Assembly (NCBI RefSeq): GCF_016859285.1 | Contig: NC_053417.1 | Coordinates: 23,811,206 to 23,875,205, forward strand | Direction of reading: 5' to 3' | Origin: Xiphias gladius | Lineage: Eukaryota > Chordata > Actinopteri > Istiophoriformes > Xiphiidae | DNA length: 64,000 nucleotides | Part shown: piece after piece, positions 1-12,619 of the stretch | How positions within the stretch are numbered: position 1 is the stretch's first letter | Layout of the letters: each line of letters begins with the position of its first letter | Position numbers and translations under genes: made by a program | Notes under the pieces: generated by a model | What the model was told of the DNA's origin: nothing | Databases searched by the model: none | Seen by the model: the letters and a program-made list of their open reading frames with translations, nothing else

Positions 1-1433
1 CAGTCGCTCAATGCTACTCTCTGATCACTCAGTCAATCTCAGCACTGGCACAGAATAAGATTGTATAAAGATTTAACACTAAACAGGGACAAAAGTCTGT
101 CTGTAGACGTCTACACTACGCTAAAATGTCAAAACGCTCTGGGAGCTTCAGCTGTTACCTGTTTTGACGCTTTTGATAAGTTTTTATATTCAAGTGTCTT
201 TTTGGGCTCTCAAATGTCAAGATTTCATGCTGTGAAGTGTTAGTTTTAGAACACTAAGTTTTAAGTTAAAAATAATGCAGTCAGTTAAAAAGCTGCATTA
301 TTTTACTCTGCCTTCTTAAAACTGGACCAGAGAAACATTTAACCTCAATAATAACAACAACTCAAGCTCTGAAGAGTTTTTTTAAAAATATTTTTTGAAG
401 CTCCAGTCAGGCTGCGGAGTGGGTTGTTTGTATGGATGCTACTAGGCTGACTTCTGCTGAAAGAACAAGCGGCATCTGTGAATAATTCCCTTAAAAATAT
501 ATATTTTTTTGGTTAAAATCACTAAGAGATCATGTTACTTGTTTATGTATTATATGGCACATCTTTAGTGACCAATGGCATAATGCATAAACAGTATTTT
601 AAATCTTTTCTACATTAGAGTATGAATCCTTACTAATGAATGTGTAAATTTTATTACCAAGTGATTTGCATTCATACAGTATAACTGCTGTTACAATTAA
701 ATTGTTTATATTATGAGAATTTAGTTGCATGTGGTCTCTGTATTTGCCTCTAACGAGTACTCATAGCAAGTTTATTGTTTACAGAAGGACCTTGTTATCA
801 GAATATCTGCTGTGACTTAATTGTGTTTTAGTTTTTTAATGGCAACCAATAACAAAATGTAACCCTCGATCCCCAGGTTTTGATTAGCTGTAGCCGTACT
901 TCTCCAGCTTTAACAAATATTTCAACACATTTTGGCCTCTGAGCCCACAAAGAGAGCCAGAGAGAAAAACAGCTGTAAATTCCCTACAATGTTAATTTGC
1001 TGTTGTAAATTTGTCTGAAGTCTCAAGGCCCAACAACAATAGTTAACTTGTGCAAGGCTGTTTGGTTACTCAGTGTTAGCAGGGTCAGCGCAAAACGTTC
1101 CTTAGCATTTAGATGCAAAACTATAAAATACTCAACTAAACCCCACAGACCAGGACAAGATGTACCCAACCATAAGCACAACATAAACAACGTTCAACAA
1201 CAGAACTGTAGCAAAGCTGATTTATAGCTTTGCTTTTTGAGTATTCAAAGACAGTTCAGAAATATTTTAATCCTCACGTGCTACTCAGAATAAATGTACC
1301 TGACGTTTTTTTGTAGTGATCATAACTGGAAATATTATTCTACGTTGAATGGTATTTCTCTCTGATTACACAGAATATCTATTTCATATACATCCCAATA
1401 TCTTCTTACCACTGTGCATTATTAATAATGGTA

Positions 1434-1434
1434 C

Positions 1435-1472
<38 letters not shown>

Positions 1473-1476
1473 TGTA
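1434..1476 (+). repeat. (GT)n microsatellite
   Basis: Nearly uninterrupted GT dinucleotides, in non-coding DNA upstream of ocstamp. Confidence 0.9.
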
Positions 1477-2552
1477 GTGTCCTGTGAGGCTCTAATAACC
1501 TTCCGCTGCCCTCATTATGACTGAAGGTGCACAGCGAAACACACTTCCAGTAAAGGAACTATGAAAACAGCATTGGACAACAAATTCAACACTGGGGATT
1601 ACAAATCAGAAAACAATGAGATTCCATTAATAAGAGTTACTGTGGAAATGAACTAAAACATTATAATCAGGACACTGTTTTCTCAAAATTATACAGTCCC
1701 TCACACCAGGAAGAAACAGAGAATCATAAGATTGAGTCCACATAGGATATACAACACAATAATTAATCTAGTGAACACACACACAGGATCCACAGGAGTA
1801 AAAGTAAGAATAATAAAATAAAACAATGATTCAACAGTTACTTAAAGAATGTAGCATTAGCAACAAATTCAGACAGCTAGCGTTGTGGCTAGCTTGGTAA
1901 TGAGTGAGCTGATCACAGAAAAACTCAATTCTGCTAAATAACAGATCAACAATCACCAAACAACAAAAGGAGTATCTATAGATAATGCACAAACAACGGT
2001 ATTTTGGGGAGCAAGTAAAAGATGCTTGAATGCTGATCCAAAATGGTGGATGTAACGACTGGCCGGGTTCCAAAAGTATAGGGAGAGATTTCAGCCACAT
2101 GCCACGTTCACATCATATCGTTTAAACCGTAATTACAAGGTGTAATTCCACGTCAGAGTTATAATTAATTTCTGACAGTGATGATACCTCCCATTTGGTG
2201 AAAAGACCCACAGCCATGTCAACAAACTGTTGGCAGGATTTCTGCAAATGCATCACTGCTGGCAGTTGAAATAAAATCAAAATAAAAAAACAGTATTAAC
2301 ACTTATACAATCAATTCCGCTAGTTTTATAGGAGCTGTACGCTGTTTGCTTGTATCTGGTTACACTTGGTAATGAACAGCTACCAATACATAACACAACA
2401 AAAGCAGCTAATTTCGACTTTTTATCTGGTGTGACTACAAGGTTAGCACCAGGGCTAAGCACCTTGGTATGATCAGTGAACACTCCCAAGTGAGAATAAC
2501 GGGTGTTTTTCCCGTTCTTCCCATTCTGGCAACATTCATGAATGCAGGAGCA

Positions 2553-3298
2553 GGCTGTGTCTGAAATAACTCCCTATTCACTGTATAGTGCCCTGAAAAA
2601 TTCGACAATGGAATGAAAAAAAAGCAGTGTCCATTGTATGTACATGGTTTCTGCTAACAATCTGCGTTGCATTTTTTTTGATGAGAACATTACCATTGCG
2701 TAACTCTACACCTGGCACTGATGACGAAAAATGAGGATGATTAGTAAGTGTCCGAAATCCCAACAAGAGCTGTGAAATGGGAGGTTCCAGCACATTCTAT
2801 ATTCCCATTTTAGATATCTCTAATGTTACTCATGCAGTTGTTAACAAAACATGGCACCACAGCTGCTTAGTTCTATGAAAACTGAGACAGAATTTAAAAG
2901 CTGCAGATTTGAAAATCTGTTTTCTAAACTGCATAATCTTTAGCTTAAGTTCCTTGCCAAAATCCACCTTGGGGGTGGTAGTTCACAAACTCCCTCCAAA
3001 AATTTTACGTAGACAAGCCTGTACCTTAGAGGTTTTATCAAAGAAATTTTGTAACACAGTTTTAATCATTTGGACTAATGATTGAGTTTCATGCGGATCC
3101 AAGCCGTAGAAGTTCTCCAACAATGAGTCATGTAACATAGTGTATGGGCAAAAATGAATTTCGACTTTCACTTCCAGAGCCAGGGCCGCTCTGAAATAGC
3201 TCCGCCCGGTTTACAACTGTATTGAGTAAACTACTGTGTGTGTGTTCATTAAAAGGAGTAGTGAATGAGTGAACAACGGAGAGATTTCAGACACAGCC
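2553..3298. mobile_element. 750-bp inverted-repeat DNA element (family D, copy 1)
   Basis: Left end GGCTGTGTCTGAAATAACTC and right end ...GAGATTTCAGACACAGCC are inverted repeats of about 15-20 bp. A second, shorter copy at 16466-16763 shares the internal sequence (e.g. the AAGCAGTGTCCAT and GATGATTA.TAAGTGT stretches), which shows a mobile family. No long ORF. Confidence 0.65.
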
Positions 3299-4984
3299 CA
3301 TGTCAGTTAAACTGCTGTAGATCTGTGACAGCAATAGTTGCTACTGTTGCAACAGTATATTCAACTGAAACCAAGTGGTGGTGGCAGAACAAACATTAAT
3401 TCATATTGTTATATTAATTTCTATCCTGATACATCAACAAAAAAAATCTGAGACAGCTGTTTTTTTAAGTTTTTAAGTTTGTAAGTTACTTAGCTGGAAG
3501 CAGGAGTGAAGCCAGAAATCATATCGTGGGTGGACATAGAGGCAATAGGTGCAATATTTTTGCAAAAATTGGCAACTAATTGCCATAACATTACTTGTTA
3601 AATCGCAGTAGGGGCAGTAGGAATGGCAGCAGCCTGGCAATCCCCAGTAAACGTGCACAAATGTGCAACACAGTGGGGACAGAGCATGTAAACATCTTAG
3701 CTATGATCACTGCACTGTTAACAATGAAATTATTTCACTGCAATCCAGTTCAGTCAGTTTTGTTTCAGGGAAAGCATGAACAAAGTTCAGTCTGGGATGC
3801 TCTGATGCCAGGGTTTATCTGGTTCAAAGTTGACAGAAGAGCGATTTCACTGTACAGTTTGTAATGGAGGATGAGCAGGGCATGTAGGACACCGTTCACC
3901 TTGGGAAACCTTGTCACAGCAGTTTAAAATAATGTCCACTAGGCTGCTTCAGGTCCACCACCGGGGAAATCAAGTGCTGGCAGGTTGATTTGGAGCTGAA
4001 TTAGCATCCACATCCAGCTACTTACTGCCTGACGGGGAGATCAGGCTTGTTTACGGCACAGCTTTGAAACTGACGAGTACTTTTTTTCATGGTGATTTGT
4101 CGTTTTTTTTGTTGTTTTTTCTTTATTTAAACTTGAGACCAACTAAAAGCAGCTAGCTTGCTAGGCTCCAGTTCCCCTCCTCTGAGCAGTGCAGCCGTTT
4201 CACACTGAGTGACAGAGAGGAAGATGGTGGAAAGATGAACAGTTATTATTAATTGGTAAACAAGACCTAAACATATTAAAAGTTTTATTTTCAGTTGTCC
4301 CTAGATCCAGAGAAAGGTTTAAAAATAGCTATGGACTGGTATTAATTAATTCAGATTTTACACTGTGACTTTAAGCCCTGTGATTGAGCTCCAAGTGGGT
4401 GGGCCCGGGCCGAGGCCTACCAAGGCCCACATGTGCCTATGTGTATGATTGGAAAATGCGCAACAGTCATTAGTTTTAATCTCTGTTCGTTTGACACATT
4501 GGAGGAAAGTGTAGAGTAAACAGGAAACGGTTTGGTAATGAACACGAATGCAGCCAAACTGCTAATCCTTCCCTCATTCAGCAGATGAGTGTAAAAGTGT
4601 CAAACTATACACTTTTTTAAGTGGAGGGGTACTTTAGATGAACTGTGTGTGCTCGAACTGGCGTCAGCTTCCCAAAGTGTGTGAGTTTACCAACACAAAA
4701 TGACATCAACTCTTATGTCACTCTGAATGTGCAATCGGGTTAGTGTGACCTGTGTCACATTTTGTGTGTGTGAATGCGTCATGCCTCTCCATATGATTTT
4801 GTGTCATGCACTCTATGGTTTACATGGAGAAGAGCTATCTGTTTATTTCCAACATAGGAGCTTGTAGGCAGACCCACAAACACCAACATGACCGTGACTG
4901 TTCAGAGAAGTTCCCCTTTTTACCTTCACAGTCCACCAACACTCCCCAGTCCTGTTTTTCTTCAATCTCAAAATTTCATAGAAA

Positions 4985-7900
4985 ATGAAGTTTTTCACAG
5001 AGACTGTTATTACTACTCTCAGGTAAGAATTTGGATTTTTCATTGTTTTCAGCATTTTTAATTGAGTCTTAATAGTCTAATGACTTCCTAAAGTGTTCTA
5101 CAAATTAACATTGTCTATCTATCTATCTATCTACTGTACATAGTTAATCCTATAATTATAACATATCTATGTGGTTTATATACACATGTTTTTACTCTTG
5201 GATGTGTCTTTTATAAGCCTACATAGTCCAGCGTTGTCCAGCAAAATTATTCATAATTTCCTCGTATTATTATAGTGATCTGATGCATGGGAAAAATCAT
5301 CTGTTATAGAATTGATCCTCCTCTTAGTTTCTCATTTTGAGGATTTAATGAAAATTTTCAGCGTTCTTTCTTTTTCTTGAGAAGAGAGAGATAAGAAAAA
5401 CAACAGTGTGGTTTCACAGGAGATCACTTGCTGTAACTATTTCTTAACAAATAACAACTGGATGCCCTGATTTCCAGGAGTCTTGTCATCACCATCATTA
5501 CAGAAATAAACTGTTGTTGGTCAAAAAATATTTTCTGCACATAACTCTCCTTAAAGCCACGATGATCTTTTTCCTATTTATGTTGGTGTATGGATTAAAC
5601 GATTGAGCTATAATGTGTTTATTAGTGAGCTTTAGAGGTGCTGTTAAGAGTATTTTTGAACTTTGGACAGAGCCAAGCTAACTGCCTCCCACAGTCCAGT
5701 CTCTATGCTAAGCTATGCTAATCACCTCTTTGCTGTAGTATACCTTCCTAAGGTACAAGTGGCTATAATCAGTATTTTTAAACTATGTAATAAATGACAA
5801 TGCGAAAACAATACTACAACATGAGAGAGGTTGCTTGGAGTGATGAACCTGCATCGGATTGAAACTGCAGTTCCCCTCAGCTTTACAGAGCTTTATTGGA
5901 AGTTTCAGCTCATTGTTTAGCTGACCTGCTGCAATTTTTCTGTTTTAGTTCACTCTCAACACGCTCAAAAGCAGGCAGCTGTTTTCAGTGAAATAGCTCT
6001 AAAAAAACCACTACCTGCTCAGCACCAAATAGCAGACAGACACAGTTCGGGACTAGTTGGTGAATGTAGTGGATCATTTAGCAGCTAAAGAGCCCTCAAA
6101 AGTGGGTAGAGACCAAAAAAAGAGCTAAAAGAGAGTGAACACTGGACTTACATTCATCTGGTGACCTGAAACTTGACTCCAAATGAATGATAGTGTTGCT
6201 CTGTCACCGCTGGATGTGTAAATAAGCAACTGTCAATGTGTTCACAGATTTTTTTCTGTGACCTCCCAAAAATCAACAATGCTAAGCTTATTTGCTTTCT
6301 TGCTGAGAGTTAGATAAGAAGATCGATACCAGTCTCATATATTTGTCAGGTCAACTTGAAGCTGGAGCCAGGAGACAGTTAGCCTAGCATAGCCTGGAAG
6401 ACTGGAAAGGGGCAAACAGCTAGCCTGGCTCTGTCCAAAGGTAGTTAAAATCCTTCTACCTGCACCTCTAAAGCTTACTTTTTAACACATCATATCTCAT
6501 TTGTTTAATCTGTACAAAAAGCGAAGTATTATGTGCCATACTATTTACTGGCCAGGCACAGTGACGTTCTGGAGTCTTGCTGACCCTGTGATGCTGCCAG
6601 GGAACAAGTGGAGACTTTAGAGGTGCTGGTGGGCACATTTTACCTTTAGATAGAGCTGGGTTAGCTGTTCCCCTTGTTTCCAGTCTTTATGCTAAGCTAA
6701 GATAACCAGCTGCTAGTACCAGTATCCTCTTATTTATCGTACTGACATGAGAGTGGTATCAATCTTCTCATCTGTCTCTCAGCAGGAAAGCAATTAAGCG
6801 CATTTCCCCTAAGGGTCAAACTATTGTTTATCTTTGTTCAGGTTGTATTTTTTATCCTCAGGAGCAGAAAGGGATCTCGCAGACAGGTTTTAAAATCTGT
6901 CCTCTTCTATCTCTGGGATGTGTACTCTGCACCTACACCTGCTGGCCGAGACGTCCTGACTCTGCTGTCCCTCTGTTTCACGCTCGCCATTGTCACCGGT
7001 GGCCTTCTTCATCACTGGCTGTCTAGGACCTTGAGATACGACCATGACCCGTCTGTTCAGACCGCATGCATCTACAGTGTGACTATGTTTCTGGTCTCAT
7101 TCCTGTGTCACCCTCTGCGCTGTGTGCTGACCATGATTCTGCCCACTGTCTGTACTAAACAGGGACGCAAACTCCTCATCTCAGCATGTGTCATGATTTT
7201 AGTGGTCAACGTCATCCCTAATATTACAGTGAATGTAGGGGCGGTAGCACGCATCCTGAAGTGCACTGCTGAGGGTTTTACAAAGACTTTATTAAAATCG
7301 TCTGAACCCTTGAACAAAGCGAAGCAGGACCTTGTTGAAGAAACCATCAAAGTGAGGAGGGAAGACTTGAGCATTGTCACTAATTTAAGGAAGTTAGATC
7401 ATTTTATACATGTTGATGTGTCAGAAGTTAAAAGCAGGTTTAATAAAATTATTCGGCTGATAGAGGTCAACTTCTCACATGCCGGGAACCTGCTAAAAGA
7501 GTGCAAACTGCTGTCAAATCGGGTTCTTGCTGCCTTTTTTGTTGCCTTGCTAATCTTTGAATCTGCACGCTACTTGAAATCTTACCTCACATCAGTTCAG
7601 TTTGATAATGGCTACATCTACAAAAAGCTCCTGAAAAAAGAAACTCACGCTGGTGACAAAAGACCAGCAAAAAATAAAATAAATCTCACAAGCTGTAAAA
7701 TAACAAGTCAGGAAAGTACCTCTTGCTTCATATCACTGGTTGTGGTAACATTATATTTCATTGGGATAACTTCAATAGTAGCTTTGGATCATGTTGTGTA
7801 TCATATAGTTCAGGTGACTGTGCCCTGGTTACTGGATTTTCCTCCTACATCTGCCAGCATAAGTGTCAATTATAAGGTAAGACAGCACACTGCAGCTACT

Positions 7901-8321
7901 TTTATTGTACCTGAAGCATTTATTTCCTCCGTTTTAGGCTTTTCGTGTATTTGCTCTTGTTTTTTAGGTTCAGTTGTTCCTCCACGCACTCTGTAACATA
8001 CGACAGTCCTGCGTCACGCTGGAGCTGACAAACTTCCACAGGGATTACAACTGGACCTTTAGCCCCGAGCCATCGCTCTGTGATGTGAAAACTTCCGCTC
8101 CGAACCTGGGAGTCACACTCCTGCTGGGATGCCTCTGGCTGATGAGCTACTCTATGGTGTTCCTCGAGGTTTACGCCAGGCGCCTGCGCAGGAAAATCTC
8201 TGCATCCTTTTTCAGAGAGCAGGAGGAGAGGAGAATGGCTTACTTGATGAAGAAAATACAAGTGAAGCAGGATAAAAAAGAGCAAAAAGAGACTATTTCC
8301 TTTGAGGTTTCCTGTGTGTGA
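4985..8321 (+). CDS. ocstamp: Osteoclast stimulatory transmembrane protein (OC-STAMP), 3 exons
   Basis: Multi-pass membrane protein of the DC-STAMP family; in mammals it drives fusion of mononuclear precursors into osteoclasts and giant cells. Exons: 4985-5022, 6862-7876, 7968-8321. The first exon ([12 protein letters not shown] plus two bases of a codon) ends at AG|GTAAG and joins in phase to the acceptor TCCTCAG at 6861; the second junction is AAG|GTAAGA to TTTTAG. The predicted protein is about 468 aa (human 566, mouse about 498). Near the N-terminus LWDVYSAP resembles the family start. Hydrophobic segments lie near residues 44-63, 76-100, 118-140, 240-260, 310-335 and in the last exon. 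Specific matches to OCSTAMP rather than DCSTAMP are LLHHWL, the PLRC...QGRKLLIS stretch, [21 protein letters not shown], and the C-terminal [17 protein letters not shown] followed by a charged tail. Exon 1 is short and its assignment is inference; exons 2 and 3 are firm. Confidence 0.9.
5112..5132 (+). repeat. (TCTA)n microsatellite
   Basis: About five TCTA units in ocstamp intron 1, 90 bp after the donor of exon 1. Confidence 0.85.
5560..5757 (+). repeat. Single-arm copy of family B repeat
   Basis: Contains TTTAGAGGTGCTG, TTTGGACAGAGCCAAGCTA and CAGTCTCTATGCTAAGCTATG, matching the right arm of 6285-6811. Lies in ocstamp intron 1 in the same orientation as the right arm. Confidence 0.55.
6285..6811. 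mobile_element. Fold-back repeat with two long inverted arms (family B) in ocstamp intron 1
   Basis: The left arm (6285-6490) is the reverse complement of the right arm (6611-6811), recognisable by TTTAGAGGTGC, GACAGAGCCAGGCTAGCTGTT-like text, TATGCTAAGCTAA, GAGAGTGGTATC and CTCTCAGCAGGAAAG. A 120-bp spacer separates them. The right arm, including its GTCAAACTATTGTT end near 6830, stops about 30 bp before the exon 2 acceptor. Confidence 0.6.
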
Positions 8322-8374
8322 AGTTGTCACTGCACATTGCAGTTCTTGCCTGCATTTTTCTGATGATATTTTTG

Positions 8375-8930
8375 AGCTGCCAGCAGCATGGCATTGTCAG
8401 TCAGTCCAGACTGAAATATCTCCCAACAACTATTGGATGATTTGTCATGATATTTTCTACAGACATACTTTGGTCGCCAGAGGATGTGGCGTACAGACTT
8501 TGTTGATCCCTTGACTTTTACTCTAGTGCCACCATGAGGTTAACATTTAGGTTTTTAGTGAAATGTCTCCACAACTATTAAATGGATTGCCATGATATTT
8601 GGCACAGATATTCAAGCTGCCCAGGCAGTGAATGCTCATGACTTTGGCGATCCCCTGACTTTTCATGTAGCACCACCAGCAGGTCAAAGTTTTTAGTTGT
8701 CCAGTGAAATCTACCTGATGAATTGGCACAAAATTAGTACAGAGATTCATGGTTCCTACACCATCTGTCTAATGATATTGGTGATCCCGCCACTTTTCCT
8801 TTAGTGCCAAGATTAACGTCTACCATTTTGAGTGAAATGTCTCAACAAATAATGGATGGATTGTCATTAGATTTGGTACAAACATTCATGTCCACCACAG
8901 GAACTTTCAATCCAATGATCAGGCCCAGAT
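8375..8930 (+). repeat. Dispersed repeat family A, copy 1, downstream of ocstamp
   Basis: Contains internally repeated motifs TTGGTGATCCC.TGACTTTTC, TAGTGCCACCATGAGGTTAAC, GAAATGTCTC.ACAACTATT and GGATTGCCATGATATTTGG. The motif set appears about three times in a row, so the copy is itself tandem-like. It may form part of the ocstamp 3' UTR. Confidence 0.6.
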
Positions 8931-11900
8931 ATAATTATTCAGTTTTTCTTTTAAGTCTGCATCGCACCATTCAGCACCCTCATGCTGATTTTTCTGTTTC
9001 ATAGGCTTGTGAGAGAGCTTCCTGTGTATGAGCGACCCTCATAACAGCTTTCCCTCTAAGCGTATAACCACTCGACAGCCTCCTCTTAGGCACTCACACT
9101 AAAACCCGATGTGGTTTTTCATAGATGTATAACAACATCTGCTGAGTTTGCTTCCACCTTGTTTTTTTAACACATGCCTGGTAACAGTTTTTTTTTTTTT
9201 TTCAAAGAAAGGTGCCTTACATTTTTCTGTGCTGTGTGTGCAGTGTTGTTTTTCCTCTTGTAAAGTTCAGTCTGTGTAATTCCTTGTGTTTTTTATCCCT
9301 CAGCCCCACTAGATGCCACTATGGTGCTTTGGAATAATGAGGACAGAGAATAATATAGTAACTCCTGCCTGCCAATGAACAGCAATAGATTAGATCTCAC
9401 AATTTTTTCGATACTTTATTGGCCTAGATACCTTAATAGATTAAATGAATCTGTTTCATCCACACATTCAATAATTCACCAGCCTATTTTAGTGTGGCCT
9501 TACAAAAAAAAGAATCACAAAAGTCCTTTGAATATCAATACACTCCTTCTTAAAATCCCCATGGGGCTTCAGGAGTTTATTTTAAGACCTCATCCCAGAA
9601 TAATAATAGAATACCTCTTCAGCATCTATTTTTACTCCTGACTTCATGATTGTCTCAAAATTCAGCAGCCTGTATAAAGATGATACACTTTTGTTGGTCC
9701 AGAAATGATAAATCATTCATGTATTTTCTATTACTATGAATTCTCACCTCAGTGTGTTGCTTACTGTGTGTGTGAAAGCTCTGGGCTTATGCTCACTGGA
9801 AATGCACTGAGCTGAAAGATGGATTATTGTTAAAACAAATAAAAATTAACCCCTAACGTCCAATTTTGCCCTTCTGTTTCTCCACTGTCTGACACCCTGT
9901 CATGCTGTATATGTTCTGTATCAGCTTGTTCCAGGTCTTCATTGAAGGTATATGATGTAAAATATTAAAACTCAAGACACTGTTTTTACTGCTCCACAAT
10001 CCCAACAAATAGAAATATCCTAGATGTCTTTGATATTAAATACATTTCACCAAAGCACGGCCTGGCATGCTTGGTACCTTCAGAAACTCTGAATCTCAAC
10101 TAAAATTCAAATCTATGTCTGTGGGTTTTTTGATGCACAGCATGACATTTCCAGTGACCGGCACACCAGCAGGCTATAAGGAAATAAAACAAGATTAACA
10201 TATAAATTTGACTAGAGATATAAATGAAGACGCAAGTCGTTGGACACAATATATGACAGACTTCTTAGCATGCGGCAGCTCGATCAGACAATTACCTGGA
10301 CAAGAACTGTTCTGCAGGGTTTTTTTTTCCTTCTGTGAAGCTTTTATCTGTTCATTAGAGGCAGTCTTTTGGACTGCACGCTCTGCGACAAAAAACTAGT
10401 CTTCTATGAAAATGCAAGCACCTAGCATCTGTCTTGTATTAGCATTCATAATGACAGTCCTGTCCACAGATAGAGGGTTAAAGAGGTCTCCAAGCTCTAA
10501 TTGGCTTTTTAGAATCTGTTCTCGTAGCTTTGAGAAACAGATTAGATTTCACTTTAATCTCTGCCTGATAGCTCAGTATGAGCATCCCAAATGTCACAGG
10601 AACAGAAAGAATCTTAATCATATGATGTGCATTCCCGTTCGTCCCTCTTTTTTTACACTCCTGAATCTGTGCAGAACCAAAGAGTCCAAAGAAGTCAATT
10701 TGTCCCATGACACAAGAGGAAGTATTAAATAAATAATGTCTGCCTTGCAAAAAAAAAGAAAAAAAGAAAAAAAGAAAAAAGAACTGCCTCATAATTAGTG
10801 CCATTTCAATTCAATGGCCACTGCAGTGGATGATGTGTTGAATTGCTGGTTATCTCTCTCCTCTGTTCTTTCAATAATTAAAGGTTTTATGGTTACAGCC
10901 ATGGCCACGTTGGTTGACATGACATTCTGTGCTTGGATGGAGAGTTGGAATTGATTTTCAAGTTGATGGTTGAACAAGGCAGTGTGTTCTAGCGTGGATA
11001 TAATGGTGTGTGATGTGAGAGGGAGGGGTGCACTGGGAGAATAGGGAGGGAGAGAGCGGCATATGTGCACAACTAGAGCGGCTCTGGAGGAGGACTAAAC
11101 AGTCATCTGTGTTTCTTGGTTGACTGCACCTGAGGGCTGCGACCGTGTCAGAGTGAGCGCTGCTTGTTGCAAAGGATGGTAAGCTGCCCATTTTTGGCTC
11201 TTGAAAATATTTATTTATTCTACCAGGATTTTATTTTCTAGACTTGAATCAACTGTAAATGTCGTTGCATTTTATTTCTTCTTTATTTATGAAAAGGGGA
11301 GAGTAATAGTTTTTGCTGAGAGGAGGGTAGTCTGACTTCTCTGGGAGAGCAAGGGAGGGTCTTTTAATTTTTACTCTCCCTAGTTTTATATTTCAGCCTT
11401 CCTTCACAAGATGAAGGTGATTAAGATTAAGATGTTCTCTATTATATGCAGATGACAAAAATCCTTAATTTTTCCCATCAAAGTCAACTAGTTAATAGGA
11501 CCAATATTTCAAATATGAGAAAAGCAGAATACACGTGGATCATTATGGATAACAGTGATTAAATGTTATCTCTATCAGCAGTTGTTCTCCCTACACTTTT
11601 AGTCTGCATCATAACAAAAAGTCTAACAAATAAAGTTAAATATGTCACAAAATGTTGGCCTTTTATTTGGCATCTCTTTATTCCATCATAGAGCGTGGCT
11701 GGAATATTCATACTTCTTATTATGTTTGCCATAAATTTAGTAATTGTTAATTCCACTTCAAATGCGCACACTGGTAGTTGTTGTGAAAACTTTTATTTCA
11801 CTGATATAATAAACCTGCAATAAGTGAATTTTTTTTTTTTTTTTTTTTTGCCACCTGGGAACATTGGAAACAAACTGTGAACACAACATTGGCATATCAT

Positions 11901-12561
11901 GTCACTCCAATATTCACTCCCTTTTAGTTCTGGTTTTGGATTCCATTGACTTCTGAGGGACAAATCTGACTCTTTAGGAGCTAAATGCCCCACTAGGTTC
12001 AACAACTGGTTCCTGACACTTCTGTCTGTTGTTTGGTGCTAAAGTGTTTTAGAGCTTTTTTTGCTGAAATCAGGTGTTTTTAATGACCAAAAATTACGCT
12101 ATGAGAGGAGTGAGAGTGAATCAAATCAGTAAAGTTGTGGTCGGATAGCTAAACGATGAGTTGACCCTCTCTATAAAGCTCTCTATAAAGTCAAATGGAG
12201 CTGCAGATTCAGGTGATAATTTTCTGTAGGTTCCTTTCTATGAGTGATTCCATTCACAATACATTGTAATTTGATACATTGTTATTATAAAAATATGAAT
12301 TATAGTCGCATTAAGGTTTATATTAGATTACACCATCTCAAATTCTTTATGCTTTGCCTCTTTTAGTTATCAATGCTGAAAAGAGTTATACCAACTCAGT
12401 ACTATATTTTTAGATATTGGAGTGTGGGATATTGCAGTTTTCTTTTTCTAAGTCAAAGGCTGAGTACAATATTAATAAGGTTGGACCAAGCGAAATTAAA
12501 AATTCAACCTCCAATTTTCGTACAGTCCCTAACTATTCTTTTTTTGCATTTCTGTCTTTAG
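8931..12561. other. Intergenic stretch between ocstamp and the TRH receptor
   Basis: Contains AATAAA at 9838-9843, which could end ocstamp; an A-rich GAAAAA run at 10750-10782; a T run at 11829-11849; and the candidate receptor leader exon ending at 11178. No coding feature is supported. Confidence 0.55.
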
Positions 12562-12619
12562 GATTCTTGTTTTGTGCCCCTGGAAATCAACTGAATTGTG
12601 GCCACATCACTTGGACACG
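12562..12619 (+). other. trhr: 5' UTR part of the first coding exon of the TRH receptor
   Basis: A pyrimidine-rich tract ending CTGTCTTTAG at 12561 reads as a 3' splice site, so 58 nt of 5' UTR precede the ATG and at least one upstream non-coding exon is expected. A candidate upstream exon ends at 11178, where AAAGGATG is followed by the strong donor GTAAGC; its 5' boundary is not visible. Both assignments are inference from splice signals only. Confidence 0.4.

Larger units (their letters stand above)
1..4984. other. Non-coding stretch left of ocstamp
   Basis: Apart from the (GT)n tract and the family D element, I see no gene here. All open frames are short and none gives a recognisable product or is flanked by matching splice signals. 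A possible ocstamp promoter and 5' UTR would lie in the last few hundred bases but show no clear element. Confidence 0.6.

Noticed and set aside
4806-4988. 60-codon frame overlapping the ocstamp start
   Set aside because: It is in a different frame from exon 2 after splicing; the ATG at 4985 joins in phase with a fitting length and donor.
7920-8330. 136-codon minus-strand frame over ocstamp exon 3
   Set aside because: Shadow of the coding exon; it crosses the intron boundary without splice sites and has no family resemblance.
10750-10782. A-rich GAAAAA run as a retroposon tail
   Set aside because: No SINE or LINE body or target duplication is visible next to it.
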